Source: Chara braunii (lineage: Eukaryota; Streptophyta; Charophyceae; Charales; Characeae). From it: 28,646 bases of DNA. Location of the stretch: positions 3,003,584-3,032,229 of the forward strand of contig BFEA01000103.1 of assembly GCA_003427395.1 (NCBI GenBank), written 5' to 3'. The translations under genes and the position numbers were made by a program. The notes below the pieces were generated by a model that was not told the origin of the DNA, searched no databases, and saw only the letters and a list, made by a program, of their open reading frames with translations. Positions 17,451-27,303 of the stretch are shown piece after piece (position 1 is the stretch's first letter; each line of letters begins with the position of its first letter).

Positions 17451-18530
17451 ACCCACTATACTTCCACGATCTCTCTACCCCCTGCTCTTCTCGCTTGTCA
17501 GATTTGCCGCACTTTCCACACTTCGGCTCACTCAGGGCTTTCTCCGCTGATTTCCACTGACTACGTCCTTACGCCATAGTCACGGGAGTCACATGCCACC
17601 TCATAGTTTAAGATGACGACTATGGGAATCATATGCGGGACACGTAGAATGCCAAGTGTCAGACTACGTGCCACATCAGCCTGTGATGTGGCCTCCTCTA
17701 GTGTCGAGAGATTCCGCGCGTGCATAAAGCGCCGTCGTAGGAGGGCCATTTTTCGTCCTGTTGGCCGGCAGGTTTCATGCTTGAGCGGCACAATGATAGC
17801 CCCGATGAGGCCTGAGGAGGATCGCCAGGGCGAGTCAACACTGGTAGCTCCCTGGGGTGAGCTGTGCCGCAGCCCTGTAACCCATGGGAATGCAAGGGTG
17901 TCAGGGCACTGCCAGGTGGAAGTGGCTGCTCATGTCACAATGACCCCATTTTGCTTTACTAATTTTGTAAACTAATATTGTAAACTCATAAGCCGCCTTG
18001 GCCCGTGCGAATATTGTATGTCAATTTGTTTTTTGTGTTGGATACCAAGGCCCTATTGTTAATAGTATTGATGTCTTAAACCCCATACCCTCTCCAAACT
18101 CTCCCTGGCCCCTGTGAGCATTGTCTGTAACGGAGGGAAGAGCGTTCCTTTCAAGCCGCACAGTAGAGCCTGCGTACAGCTCGGTTGCATGCAGTGAACT
18201 TGAAGCATAGCGAGGAGCCTTCCTTTGGAGCGTGGGGCAGGCCGTACGAATAGTATATCACTGTATCCCATCTGCCTGAACTTCCTTCAATCTCCTCATT
18301 TTCGTGGTCGGGGCAGGCGGCCCCTCCTGCTGATGTCAGAGTCGATGCGACAGTCGCCATGTTCCTCGTTGAGGCACCACATCTCCCCACATCTCCCCAA
18401 CATTCTTGTCTTGGTGATTTGACATCTTTCATCTGTTGCCGCCTTTTCCTGTGACCAGCTTTCGGGGATGCAGGAGCGAGGGGAAGGGAGGGAGGGGGTG
18501 GGGGGGGGTGGCGGTATCTGAGTGAAGTGC
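17451..18530. other. Unassigned DNA, including the LINE B 3' flank
   Basis: No gene that I can support. Positions 17590-17680 contain short internal duplications with ACGTAGAATGCC/ACGTGCCAC elements. Positions 17839-17900 resemble the units at 3091-3790. From 18530 downward the minus strand should be the LINE B 3' UTR, but no GGGACGCTGG module or clear poly(A) was found; the nearest candidate is an AC/A-rich patch at about 18025-18040. Confidence 0.4.
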
Positions 18531-21500
18531 TCATCCCGAGAGGAGGACAAAGGATGGGGGATTTGCAGAGTGGGGGATCATGAAGTGGGAGTACGGTTTG
18601 AGTGGCCATTCCTTCTCGTCCGTCCTCCAGTTCTTCAATTGCAGTTGGGAGCCGTGGAGATCAGCCATGACTCTTCTGGGACCCAACCAGTCCTCCGTGA
18701 AGTGGTTTATCAGTTCATTTTCTTTTAGCCGCTTTTGGGATGTTGAGAGGGACATGTCGCCACTTAGTTCCACGATTTCTTGGTCGGTCTTGTCCCAAGC
18801 AGCTCTAACTCTCCCAACCAGGTATTGAGACAGGTGTTCCTTTGCTTGGTGGGCAGCGAAGGTGTGCTGGTTTCTCTCGAATGAACAGCGGGCCCGCCAA
18901 GCGAGCATCAACAGTTTAATTCTCACCATGCGGAACAGATTTTCTTCGTAGGGGAACCAGTCAGGCCGGGGATCTGTTGAGACCCCGAGGACTAACAATC
19001 TTGGCTCCCATGGGAAGCTAGAACCGGTGAGAGTCGTCCAGGCTGCATCCCACCATCTCCAGATCTGGGTGACCATGGGGCAACCCAGCAGACAATGCTC
19101 CAGCGTGGCACGAGAAGGTTGAGAGAACCAGTCACAGTATGGGTAGATGGGGGAAAGGAGGCCTCTCTGCTCCAGGTCGGTCCTTGAGACGATCCAGTCT
19201 GGGGTAGGCAGGCAGCGATACAGAATCTGCCATTGAAGGGCCCAGTGTGATGTCGGTATTATGTGTGTATATGGGGCCCATCTAAAGTCAGCCAGGTCCA
19301 TCGGGGGTAAACTGGAATCCTTTTCCCATCTTTTTTGCATTGTCGATGCTGTAGCCTGAGTCTTGTGTGTTATTCGGTATCCTTGTTTGACCGTATATTC
19401 CCATGCCCTGACCGGGTTAGTGGCACCATTTTGGGGCCACTGCCACTCCAGTGGGTCAAAAGGGAGCGCCGAAATCAGGGAGGTCGGTTGGAAGGCGAAG
19501 CAGGTGTGGTCCTTCCCCTCCAGTACGGTAGTACCCGCACTCTGACCAAACTCGCCCAGTTCAGATGAGCATCACCATCCCGATTTCTGCACAACTCAGA
19601 AAACATGGCTCCCTGGGATATTGTCTCGTATGCGTGGACATGGGCAGTCTGATCCGTTAGCTCCACAACTTTGCCCACCCACAGCAGGGCCCCTGTCTGG
19701 GGCCAGCGGACCACCCAATCCCCTTGTACGATCGAAGGTCCGTTTTTCAAGGGGTGGATCCAGGCGAGGGGGATGGCTTCCTGGAGTTTTTCCAGGTTGT
19801 CTTCCCTTCGTCTAACATACCTCCACTGGCCGTGCAGTTGGTCCGCTGTTTTCCAAGCCCCTTTTTGGAAGTCCCAGATATCCCCTACTGTGAAGATCCC
19901 TTTCGCGACCCATTGTGTCCAGTGGGAGCGTTTGGATAGTTGGAAGGGCACGCCTTCAGCATCGCATATGAAGGGATTACCGAAGAGCAGTTGCCTCACT
20001 ATCTCATGCCATCTCCGGGGGGGAGGCAGGCGTCGGGGGCCCATCTCTCTCCATAGTTTTAGCATGCTGGGCCATAGAGGGTCGTTGGTTATGTCATTTG
20101 TTGTTTGAACTCGGTTCGAAAGGGGAGGAGTCGTTGAGGATAGTCTCGGAATCGGCCATGCCGGGTTGGTCAGCCATTGCAGGGGGTGGACCCTCATGCC
20201 AGGCGGCGAAAAGGGGGCAAGGTTGGCAATCTAAATGTGGGCATAAGGGGCCCACAGGGCATCATTTCCCATCAGCAGCCTGGTGATTGTTTTAAAGGCA
20301 AGGGCTTTGAGCTGATCCCAGGGTTCCTAGATTGCCAGGCCCCCTTTTGATCTGGGTTGGGCAGTGCTGTCTCATGCCACTCTAGAGAGGAATGTGGGAT
20401 CCTCATGATCGTTTTTCCACACATATGCCGCTGCTGCCTTTCTCAACCTCTGGATCTGCTTTGGCGGGATCGGCCAGCATGCGGCTTTGTACCACATTGC
20501 AGCAAAGATTGCGGTATTGAGTGCGAGTGCTCTGACGACAATTGAAGTGTGCAACCCTTTCCACCTGGTCATTCTTCTCAATGCTTCATCCACCAGGGAG
20601 ACCCCATGGTCTTGCAGGGGACCCAACGCAGTAAGACGGACTCCTAGCACCCATATGGCTTCATCCCTGGGTCTCCAAGCCATCGTCGGGTCTGGAGGGG
20701 GAGGGAGATCTTGGGGGTGAAGCCACCACCCTTCAGTTTTGGAGCCCCAGTTCACCACCATATCCGAAGCAATCGAGAAGGTATGTATGGTGGTGACCAG
20801 TGTTTATAACGAGGAGCGGTTGGCTTTGGTGAGCACTGTTAGATCGTCAGCAAAGAGCGATGTCACGGGAATGCGGTTGTGTGGGATTTTCGACACATCA
20901 TTTTTTTCTATATTCGGTTTGTTCTAATGGTCGTGGCCAGGGCTTCCATCACTATGACGAACAGCAGCGGGGCGATGGGGTCACCTTGTCTGACCGACCG
21001 TTGGAGCGGGAACGGGTTGGACAGATGGTCATTCACCATTATGTTAGTCATTGCAGTTCTGTGGAGGGTATCCACCCATTTCTTGAAGAGGGGGCCGAAA
21101 TTCATCTTTTCCATGCACCGGTCGAGGAAGACCCAATCAACGTGATCATAGGCCTTTTCGAAGTTTATGAACATAACCGCCGCTTCCTTTCTTTTTTGCC
21201 TCGCGTATTTGATAGTCTCATTCACCAAAAAAATATTATCCTGTATGATCCTTCCTGGTATGAATCCAGACTGATCAGGGTGAATGAGGTTTGACATATG
21301 AGGAAGCATGAGGTTTGTGAGTGCCTTCGCCACGAGTTTGTAGGGGACAGGCAAGAGTGTTATGGGTCGGTAATTCCGGACATCGTTCTTCGAGCCTTTT
21401 TTATAGATAAGGGTGGCGACTCCTTGGTTTAGAAGGCCTCTTAACGTCCCCTCAATCAGGACTGCATATATGAATTCCATGATGTCCGGTCCCATGAGAT

Positions 21501-22002
21501 CCCAGAAAGCGAGTCAGAACTCTTTTGGGAACGAGTCCAATCCCAGTATTTTTTATTCATCCATTTGTTAAAGGGCAGCGAAAATCTCTTCCCGGGCGAG
21601 CGGGTGTTCCAGTGCAGAGCGGTGGTCAGGTGAGAGAACGGCTTCGAGACTTTGCAGCATTTGTAACCTCGCATTCGTCATTGCATCTGCAGGGCACCGG
21701 GACTGTTTGGAGGTGAACAAATCTTGATAGTACGTAGCGGCGTAATCCGTGACAGCGTATGGGTTTGCGGCCTCCGGTTGGTCAGCATTCAATGGATGTT
21801 TGAGTGAAATTATGGTGGTCTGCTTCGCTCTCATCCTGGCCTTTTGGAAGAAGGTTTTCGCCAGGGTCCCGTCTGTGTGTATACGCTTGATTCTGGCCCG
21901 GATTCTCCATGTCTCCGCTTGGACTTCAAGGTATTCTTGGAGGCAGTCTCTCGCCCGCTGTAGGTTATCATATGTTTGGTTGTCCAGAGGGGCAGAAGAC
22001 AA
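18531..22002 (-). pseudogene. LINE 'B' ORF2: RT to C-terminus, frame-shifted
   Basis: L1-type ORF2 lacking the endonuclease. Frame 0 (22002-20908) holds the RT N-terminal part: ATLIYKKG, NYRPITLLPV, QSGFIPGR, FINFEKAYDHVDW and RQGDPIAPLLF. A frameshift near 20910 leads to the catalytic FADD (20843-20854) and WGSKTEGWW, then the barrel-like segment (GDWVVRW, VGKVVEL, VRVRVLP; 19726-19514). A second frameshift between 19475 and 19340 leads to the zf-RVT region (LQWQILYRCLPT, YPYC, LEHCLLGCP) and the tail. Stops at about 21568, 21543 and 20374 interrupt it further. The first zf-RVT Cys is Tyr. Unlike LINE A it keeps the standard Ala in the [YF]ADD box. It is GC-richer than LINE A and belongs to another subfamily. 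Confidence 0.93.
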
Positions 22003-22061
22003 GTTGTCGTCTCATTTTTCTAATGTACTGAGAAGGTCCTCAATGACTTTTTTTCGTTCCC

Positions 22062-22077
22062 TTTTTTTTTTTTTTTT
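22062..22077 (-). repeat. A16 run at the LINE B internal junction
   Basis: On the minus strand, ORF1 sequence stops, about 20 bp follow (CTTAAGCCGCCCTC), then A16, then the linker that precedes RT. The remainder of ORF1 and the whole endonuclease are missing here. Confidence 0.85.
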
Positions 22078-22082
22078 GAGGG

Positions 22083-23010
22083 CGGCTTAAGATCACTGCT
22101 TGTCTTGAGTAAACAGGCTTAAGATCGTGAAGACAGTTGATGACATAGGTTGTATCAGAAAGAACTCTGGGACGGCCTCCGGGTTGCATTTCTCTTCCAA
22201 CCTCTTACAGATCCATCTTATTTTTTCATTAACTAATTTTTGTGTGACTTCCCCCTAAAACAGTCAATTACTGCCATGTTTTATGTACGCTTGATCTCTT
22301 GCCTCTAGTTTATCGGCTGGATATGTTTTTATCATAGTCTTACGCCCCCCTTGGTCCACAACCAGACTTTCAGAGGGAGAGAGGAAGAGGGTAAGGAAGT
22401 ATGCTCTTGCCGATGACAAGTTCCTAAGGGGCACTTTTAGATCTTCTGTGGGTCCCCGTTGAGAGTTTGTAGGTCGTCGTTTAATAGACAACGATTTTTC
22501 CTGAATTGTGTTTCTCACTTGCTGTGCCCATGAGGGTTTCACTTGTTCTGTGGTTGATTTTTCTGTTGTTCCTTCCGATTCTTTCGGTTCTTTTCCTTGT
22601 TTCCCTCGTTCCTGTTTTTGTTCTTCCTCCATTAACATCTCTTCTTCTTCAATCCCCGTTGTCATCATGCCTTCTTCCTTCCCCCTTTCCTCCCCTCTTC
22701 CCATGACCTGGTCCTGCAGGGGGGGGAAATCCTTGCCCACACTCTCTGCACTACACGCCCTCTTGCTTGTTGCAGATCCTGTTGAGCCTGGGTTCCAAAT
22801 ATTTTGTTGGGTTGCGTCATTGGAGGAGGGTGCATGTGCATTGTCCATATGAGGGGGACTGGCCAGCCGATGCTGAGGAGGGTTCTGATTCCATGGTCTT
22901 TCATATGGGCCAGGAGTCAGATGTCTACTGAGAGTGTGCCTCATGGCCCCTTGGTAGAAGATGAGTTGTCCCATTCCTTTCAAGTTGGCTTTCCCATATC
23001 CCATATTCAT
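22083..23010 (-). pseudogene. LINE B ORF1, N-terminal part
   Basis: Starts MNMGYGKANLKG at 23010. After a charged, low-complexity stretch it matches LINE A ORF1 closely: SWAQQVRN, LKVPLRNLSSARAYFLTLF and DQGGRKTMIKTY. A TGA at 22266-22264 replaces the Trp of LINE A (NNWIFY), and a TAG follows three codons later. The same frame continues with KLVNEKIRWICKRLEEK, PEFFLI and STVFTILSLF, and is lost at about 22083. The DUF4283-like core is therefore cut in half and the CCHC knuckle is absent. The protein would not work as a gag. Confidence 0.88.
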
Positions 23011-23034
23011 CTTAATCGTTTGTCCAAATTTTAA

Positions 23035-23572
23035 TTGTTATTTTTTTTTGTTGGAGTATGTTTTTTGCTGGCTTGGGTAGATTGCGAGTTCCGGGGGGGA
23101 AAAGGCTCAGTGGCACTGGAGAGCAAGGAGCTGAGGTGGGGGAGGGGCTTGCCTGTTTCTGGACTTCTTACCGATCCTCTTGATTCTCTGACCTTGCCTG
23201 TTTCTGGACTTCTTACTCATCCTCTTAATCTTCTGTGAGCTGCACCTTCCTGACAATAATAGTCTCCCCTTGTTTCTACTGGGGCGCTTCGCTATATCAC
23301 CTCAGTGCTTTCTGTTCCTCTTACCTTCCGCACCACCTTCCCGTGCTTTTGTTACTCCTTTCCTTATCATCTGGTATTCTTTCTCAACCGTGTCCTTCTT
23401 TCCTCCCCTTCCTCTCGCCTTTGGATTTTCCCCTTCCTTGCTTCTCTTTTTACTTCTTGTAGTACGAGTACCCTCCCTACTCCAACCCGCCAACGATGGC
23501 TCTCATTACCTGTCACAGACGAACTAACATCTTTCGTGTTGTTGCTTCTGCCTACTGCTTCTTTTCCTTTCA
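23035..23572. other. LINE B upstream region, pyrimidine-rich on plus
   Basis: No gene seen. On the minus strand this is purine-rich DNA between the poly(A) end of LINE C (23573) and the LINE B ORF1 start, so it is probably the LINE B 5' UTR. It contains a 45-bp tandem duplication. Confidence 0.45.
23148..23237. repeat. 45-bp tandem duplication
   Basis: CTTGCCTGTTTCTGGACTTC begins at 23148 and again at 23193. The two units differ at a few positions near the middle and end. Confidence 0.93.
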
Positions 23573-23653
23573 TTTTTTTTTATTTTTTTTTTAGCGGGCC
23601 ACTCCGTCTATTGGTGGGGAGCAACACCTGCTGGAAACCGGGTCCAGCGTCCC
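23573..23653 (-). mobile_element. 3' module, short form, at the end of LINE C
   Basis: Minus strand: GGGACGCTGGACCCGGTTTC, then AGGTGTTGCTCCCCACC, AATAGACGGAGTGGCCCGCT and an A-rich tail of about 20 nt (T on plus at 23573-23592). It has the same short form and orientation relative to its LINE as the module of LINE A. Confidence 0.82.
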
Positions 23654-23702
23654 TTAAATACATCCTTACAAAACAGTACATCAATGAAAGTGACGCCAAT
23701 GT

Positions 23703-23726
23703 GCTGGAAACCGGGTCCAGCGTCCC
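23703..23726 (-). repeat. Partial module head upstream of the LINE C module
   Basis: A second GGGACGCTGGACCCGG head, cut after GGTTTCCAGC, lies 49 bp before the full head. The arrangement mirrors 4073/4131 on the other strand. Confidence 0.75.
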
Positions 23727-23925
23727 GTGTTCAATCTACTCTTCCATGCCTAACCTGCCGCACGGTCGGGTATTGGGGGGGGAACCACCGGGGGGCACCA
23801 GTGGAGTCCCCTAGCCTCTTCCAACCACCTACTATCCTCTTGGCGCCTATTGTGTCTTTGCACATCTGCAATAGCAAGTGTTTTGAAAAATAATTGGAAC
23901 AACTGGAAAAACAGAAAGCAATAGG

Positions 23926-24045
23926 CTGAACTAGGCTGCACTGAGCTGCACTGAAATCTGCTGAAGTCCGCTGAATTTAGTTGAAGCCAGCTGAAGACAA
24001 CTTAAGACAGCTGAAATCAGCTGAACCATTCTGAGACTTTCTGGA
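23926..24045. repeat. 10-bp periodic CTGAA minisatellite
   Basis: CTGAA or a one-base variant recurs every 10 bp (23951, 23961, 23971, 23981, 23991, 24001, 24011, 24021, 24031, 24041), with 5-bp spacing at the left edge. The five bases between are variable (ATCTG, GTCCG, TTTAG, GCCAG and so on). It lies inside the long 3' UTR of LINE C. Confidence 0.85.
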
Positions 24046-24313
24046 AGGATACTATACAACAACTTCACTGAGAAGCAGGTCCGGACCGAAATGAAGTTCA
24101 TTTAAGTACAATCGGACAGCATCAGACAGCATCAGACAACAGTTGTCTTCCACTCACCCTAGGGTTATTCTGAGATGAACAGTGATGTCTTACATTCGAA
24201 CTGAAGTAAGCTGAGGTGAGTAGGAGTAGACAAAATGCCAAGAATAGGGGAAGTATGATTTGGAGAACCAGAAAGTCGGGCTTGTTCTGAGCGCGATCTA
24301 AGAATCCCCGAGC

Positions 24314-24990
24314 TCATGCAGGCGGCAAAATTTCTGCTAAGGACAACGGATGGGGTGGGAACGGATCTGCAAAGTCCTGGGCGGGACGTAACGGGGAGCC
24401 GGGGTCTATCTTGGTCCAGTCGTGAAAGACCAACTGATAGTCTCTTAGTATTTCTGCCCGGAGTTCCCCTCGTGCTTCTCTCTCTGTCTGACGGCCGGTC
24501 CACTTCACCGCTGCCACCCATCCCTCCCTTTCTCCCCCCAGCCAGTCCTCGCAGAATGTAGCAATGATCCCGTTCATGTCTCCCCAGGAAGACGTTTGGT
24601 CGAGCTTGACTTTAGTTGTCTTCCATTGGGTCACCAGCTCAAGATGAATCAAATTCCGAATTTGTTCCATAGCCTCTCCGTCCTCCACCCACGCCCCCTC
24701 TAACTCCAAACAACATCTTCTCCACCATATAGTCCTCCTTGATTAAACCACTCGACCACTGACCCGTCCTCCTGTTTTTTGCACTGCCAGAACTCCCAGT
24801 ATTCCTTGACACACCGTTGGAAAGACGGTTGTTTGATCAGTGATGTGTTGAGTTTGAAGAAACTGGGACCTCTTTCGAAAGGGGAGCGCGATACGAGGCC
24901 TATGGCTATCATCTTGTGATCGAAGGATCGCGAGGGGCTGAAAGGAAGTATGAACATATTATCCTCAAAGATGTTATTCCGGGGGAAGGT
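24314..24990 (-). pseudogene. LINE 'C': endonuclease end fused to ORF2 C-terminal tail
   Basis: From about 24990 to 24750 the minus strand encodes the end of an L1 endonuclease: FSPSRSFDHKMIAIGLV (the SDH-type motif with Phe), then GPSFFKLNTSLIKQ, YWEFWQ and EWFNQGG. These align with LINE A codons just after its FDH. About 24740 onward switches, with a frame change, to the extreme C-terminal tail: WWRRCC, LELEGAWVEDGEAM, CEDWLGG, VKWTG, DWTKIDPGSPLRP and DPFPPHPLS. The RT, the barrel-like segment and zf-RVT are all gone, a deletion of roughly 3 kb relative to LINE A. The 3' UTR (24313-23654) is longer than in LINE A and ends in a 3' module. Confidence 0.9.
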
Positions 24991-24999
24991 CCATGTTTC

Positions 25000-25131
25000 A
25001 CACAGGAGCTACTCGACCACGGGGTCGATCCCGGTGGGCGGTCGACATCTTAACCTCGTTCGCGGACCGCTGCGGTTGGGTCGCAGCCACGGCCTTTGGG
25101 GATTTCCCCCCCCGAATAAATGGAAAAAAAA
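25000..25131 (+). repeat. SINE-like tail with possible Pol III B box
   Basis: GGGGTCGATCCCGG at about 25020 resembles a tRNA-type B box (GGTTCGANTCC) with two differences, and the stretch ends in GAATAAATGG plus A8. No A box is found at the normal distance upstream, so this would be a 5'-truncated tRNA-derived SINE at best. It abuts the 5' end of LINE C and a perfect inverted repeat. Confidence 0.35.
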
Positions 25132-25164
25132 GGGGTTGTAGGGTTTCTCAAACCCTACAACCCC
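25132..25164. repeat. Perfect 15-bp inverted repeat, 3-nt loop
   Basis: GGGGTTGTAGGGTTT at 25132-25146, loop CTC, and the exact reverse complement at 25150-25164. It follows directly on the A8 of the SINE-like sequence. Confidence 0.95.
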
Positions 25165-25313
25165 ATATATATTTCCAAACCACTGATTTTCTGGTATTTA
25201 AAAAAATAAGAAACGAAGACCGTAAAAAAAAAAGATAGGAATACACAAAAATGTGAGTGTGTGTGAGTGTGTGTTGGTGGTGGGGGGGACCCCTCCCCTA
25301 CCAATCAATCAAT

Positions 25314-25322
25314 CAATCGAAA
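25314..25322 (+). repeat. Candidate target-site duplication, left copy
   Basis: CAATCGAAA, identical to 26428-26436. It overlaps the end of a (CAAT)n tract, which slightly weakens the inference. Confidence 0.65.
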
Positions 25323-25508
25323 GGGGTAACTAGGGCGCAGTCACGAAAGCAGTTTGTAAATGCATTTTGAACTCCCTTTTTGGAGTCCAGTACCGTCCCA
25401 AGTTTCAACTGCAGTCAAAACACTTCACACGCATAAAAGTCGCAAGGTCGAGTTTGCAACTACAGTCCAGTCCGGCATGTGGGCTCTTTTTTTTTTTTTT
25501 TTTTAGAA

Positions 25509-25578
25509 CCGGACGTGGCCGAGGCATCGCGGCCATGGTCCAAGCACGTGAAGAGATGTTGTTTTTGTTTTTGTTTTT

Positions 25579-25633
<55 letters not shown>

Positions 25634-25732
25634 TGTTTTACCTCGAGTGTGGCCAAGGCATAGTGGTCGTGGCCATCCATGNTTTTTTTTACCTCGGATG
25701 TGGCCAAGGCATAGTGGTCGTGGCCATCCATG
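25509..25732 (-). repeat. Three retroposed tail-like copies, each with an A run
   Basis: On the minus strand, GGCCACGACCACTATGCCTT followed by GGCCACATCCGAGG and an A run occurs at 25732-25691. It occurs nearly identically at 25680-25640 and more diverged at about 25550-25509. The A runs are about 8, 53 and 18 nt. The N at 25682 lies between the first two copies, so the spacing is uncertain. Confidence 0.8.
25580..25632. repeat. T53 run preceded by (TTTTTG)n
   Basis: 53 T residues on the plus strand after several TTTTTG units. It is an expanded poly(A) tail of a minus-strand retroposed copy; the length is unreliable in assemblies. Confidence 0.95.
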
Positions 25733-25823
25733 CGACAGGGCCTAAATTTATTTTTAAAAAATGAATAAAATATTGAGGGCCTTGCTCGACTATTCTTGAC
25801 ATGCACAAAAGGCACAAATCATG

Positions 25824-25941
25824 GCGCTGTATCTTTCCATGTTCTAGAGGAAGATTCACTCCCGTTTTGCACATTTCGAGAGTAGTGGAGCCAGGCAAAA
25901 CGAGAGTGAATCTTCCGCTAGAACATGGAAAGATGCACCGC
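25824..25941. repeat. Long hairpin 1 (47-bp arms)
   Basis: The arms 25824-25870 and 25895-25941 are reverse complements with four mismatches out of 47 and a loop of 24 nt. The arm core contains TCTTTCCATGTTCTAG. It may be a foldback or MITE-type element, or the source of a hairpin RNA. Confidence 0.92.
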
Positions 25942-26127
25942 CACGAGACCCCAAGGATGACACGCATCCGTCGGGAAATCTGAGAAGGGAAAAAAAAAAA
26001 AAAAAAAGGAAGAAAAGAAATTGGGTTGTTATCAGCACGCGTCTTCCCTAAGGCCTCTGCATTGTTGTTAACCCGTGTATCCCGCTGGGCCCCTGTATTC
26101 CCGTTGCACAGAAGACAAAAATCATGG

Positions 26128-26239
26128 AGCTGTATCTTTCCATGTTCTAGCGAAAATTCACTCTGGTTTTGCACATTTTGAGATCTATCGTGGAAACAGA
26201 GAGTGAATCCTTCGGTAGAACATGGAAAGATACAGCGCT
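26128..26239. repeat. Long hairpin 2, related to hairpin 1
   Basis: The arms 26128-26164 and 26200-26239 are reverse complements with small gaps. The arm sequence is the same family as hairpin 1 (CTGTATCTTTCCATGTTCTA), and the left flank is the same (AATCATGG before GCTGTATC). Confidence 0.9.
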
Positions 26240-26427
26240 ACACTTTTTTTTTCCCTTCTTGTTTCTTCTTTTCTTTTTTGGAAAACGGCCTGGCCCTCCG
26301 ACATGGACGACTAGACTGCAGTTACAAACTCTGCCCTGCGACAGGCACACGACGGCGGAGTTTGGCGTGCAGTGTAAACTTCAGAGGGGTCTGGACTCGA
26401 AAACCCTGACCGCGCCCTAGTTTTCTC

Positions 26428-26436
26428 CAATCGAAA
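26428..26436 (+). repeat. Candidate target-site duplication, right copy
   Basis: CAATCGAAA immediately outside the right inverted end of the Mutator-like element. Confidence 0.65.
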
Positions 26437-26864
26437 AAAGAAAAAAAAAAAGTGGACAATGTGTGTGTGTGTGTTGAAATAAATAGAACTCCGCGAGCGT
26501 GCCAAGCAGCGTAACAGGGCATGCATACATGATTCCCTAAAAAGAAAGACAACAACACCTTTGCATAAACCAATCCATACCGTAGGTGAAATCAGAGCAC
26601 CCATGATTGGGATGAAACCACGGACAGGAAGTTAAGAAGCAGCAAGGCAACAACAGAACAAGGCAGACAATAGACAAAGTAACAAAAAAACACAAACCGA
26701 AAAAAAGAAAAATTGATGATAGATTGTTTCATCAGAGTTGCACCGACTCATCAGGAGGCTGAAACCTCGACAGTCTGCAGGATCGCCGTATTTGATGGTT
26801 TGGGTCATGAACCCTCTGACCCATGGTGAAGGCAGACTGTCCCCAAGTGGAACATAGCAGCGGG
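26437..26864. other. Unassigned DNA with simple repeats
   Basis: A-rich patch at 26434-26450, a (GT)n run at 26460-26474, and otherwise nothing that I recognise. Confidence 0.45.
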
Positions 26865-27140
26865 CAACAACCCTGTGGAGCACCAGGCAACACAGTAGAG
26901 GCAACACGGCTGCACAACACCAAAAACGATTGTAAGGAACGACATGGCACACAGGACGTGCAACACAGCAACCATGTAGTGAAGCACAAGACAACACAAG
27001 GAAGGCAACCACACTGCAAGGGACGACAGGGCAAGCGAACCAGCAGCTCAACAACCATGGAGCGGAGCACAAGGCACCAACAACAAGGCAACCAACCTAC
27101 AAGGCACACAAGCGACAAACACGAAAGGCACGGCCAACAG
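26865..27140. repeat. AC-rich degenerate tandem repeats, about 80-100 bp units
   Basis: CAACAACC or CAACC followed by (G)TGGAG/AGTGAAGCAC(A/C)AGGCAAC and CAACCACAC-like segments recurs near 26865, 26969 and 27049. The minus strand therefore reads as a long Cys/Leu-rich open frame (27292-26732), which I take as a by-product of the repeat and not a protein. Confidence 0.7.
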
Positions 27141-27303
27141 ATGGGCAGCGAGGCAGCGGAGCAGTGAGGCGCGAGGCAACACCGACAACACGGCCACACC
27201 AAACAGAGAACACAACAACTTGCAAAGAACCACATGCAAAGCAAGCGGGACAGGCAGAAAGGTGCAAGTGGAGCGCAAACGAGGCAGTCCACTCATCCAA
27301 CAC

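Larger units (their letters stand above)
25323..26427. mobile_element. Non-autonomous Mutator-like element (1.1 kb) with long TIRs
   Basis: The ends are GGGGTAACTAGGGCGC at 25323 and, on the other strand, GAGAAAACTAGGGCGC at 26427 (13 of 16 identical). Similarity goes on inward for about 130-150 bp with a gap: GAGTCCAG, then GTCGCA.GG, GAGTTTG.AACT and CAGTC.AGTC, at about 25323-25485 versus 26275-26427. The direct repeat CAATCGAAA flanks the element (25314-25322 and 26428-26436). A 9-bp duplication plus long inverted ends beginning with G fits the Mutator superfamily. There is no transposase frame, so it would be moved in trans. The interior holds T runs, three short related copies and two long hairpins. 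Caution: the left duplication partly lies in a (CAAT)n run. Confidence 0.75.

Noticed and set aside
17613-17975. 120-codon plus-strand frame with an Arg-rich stretch
   Set aside because: No recognised domain. Part of it is the same low-grade repeat as 3670-3790, and it overlaps other frames of similar length.
18151-18609. 152-codon minus-strand frame downstream of LINE B
   Set aside because: It overlaps the end of LINE B ORF2 in another frame, is proline-rich from a C-run, and has no family signal.
25005-25040. tRNA gene
   Set aside because: Only a B-box-like element is present; there is no A box, acceptor stem or anticodon arm in the right place.
25132-25164. Telomere-related sequence (TAGGGTTT)
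   Set aside because: The word occurs once per arm of a perfect hairpin and is not tandemly repeated.
26732-27292. Long Cys/Leu-rich open frame on the minus strand (186 codons), looking like a membrane protein
   Set aside because: The underlying DNA is a degenerate AC-rich tandem repeat; overlapping frames show the same bias and there is no family motif.
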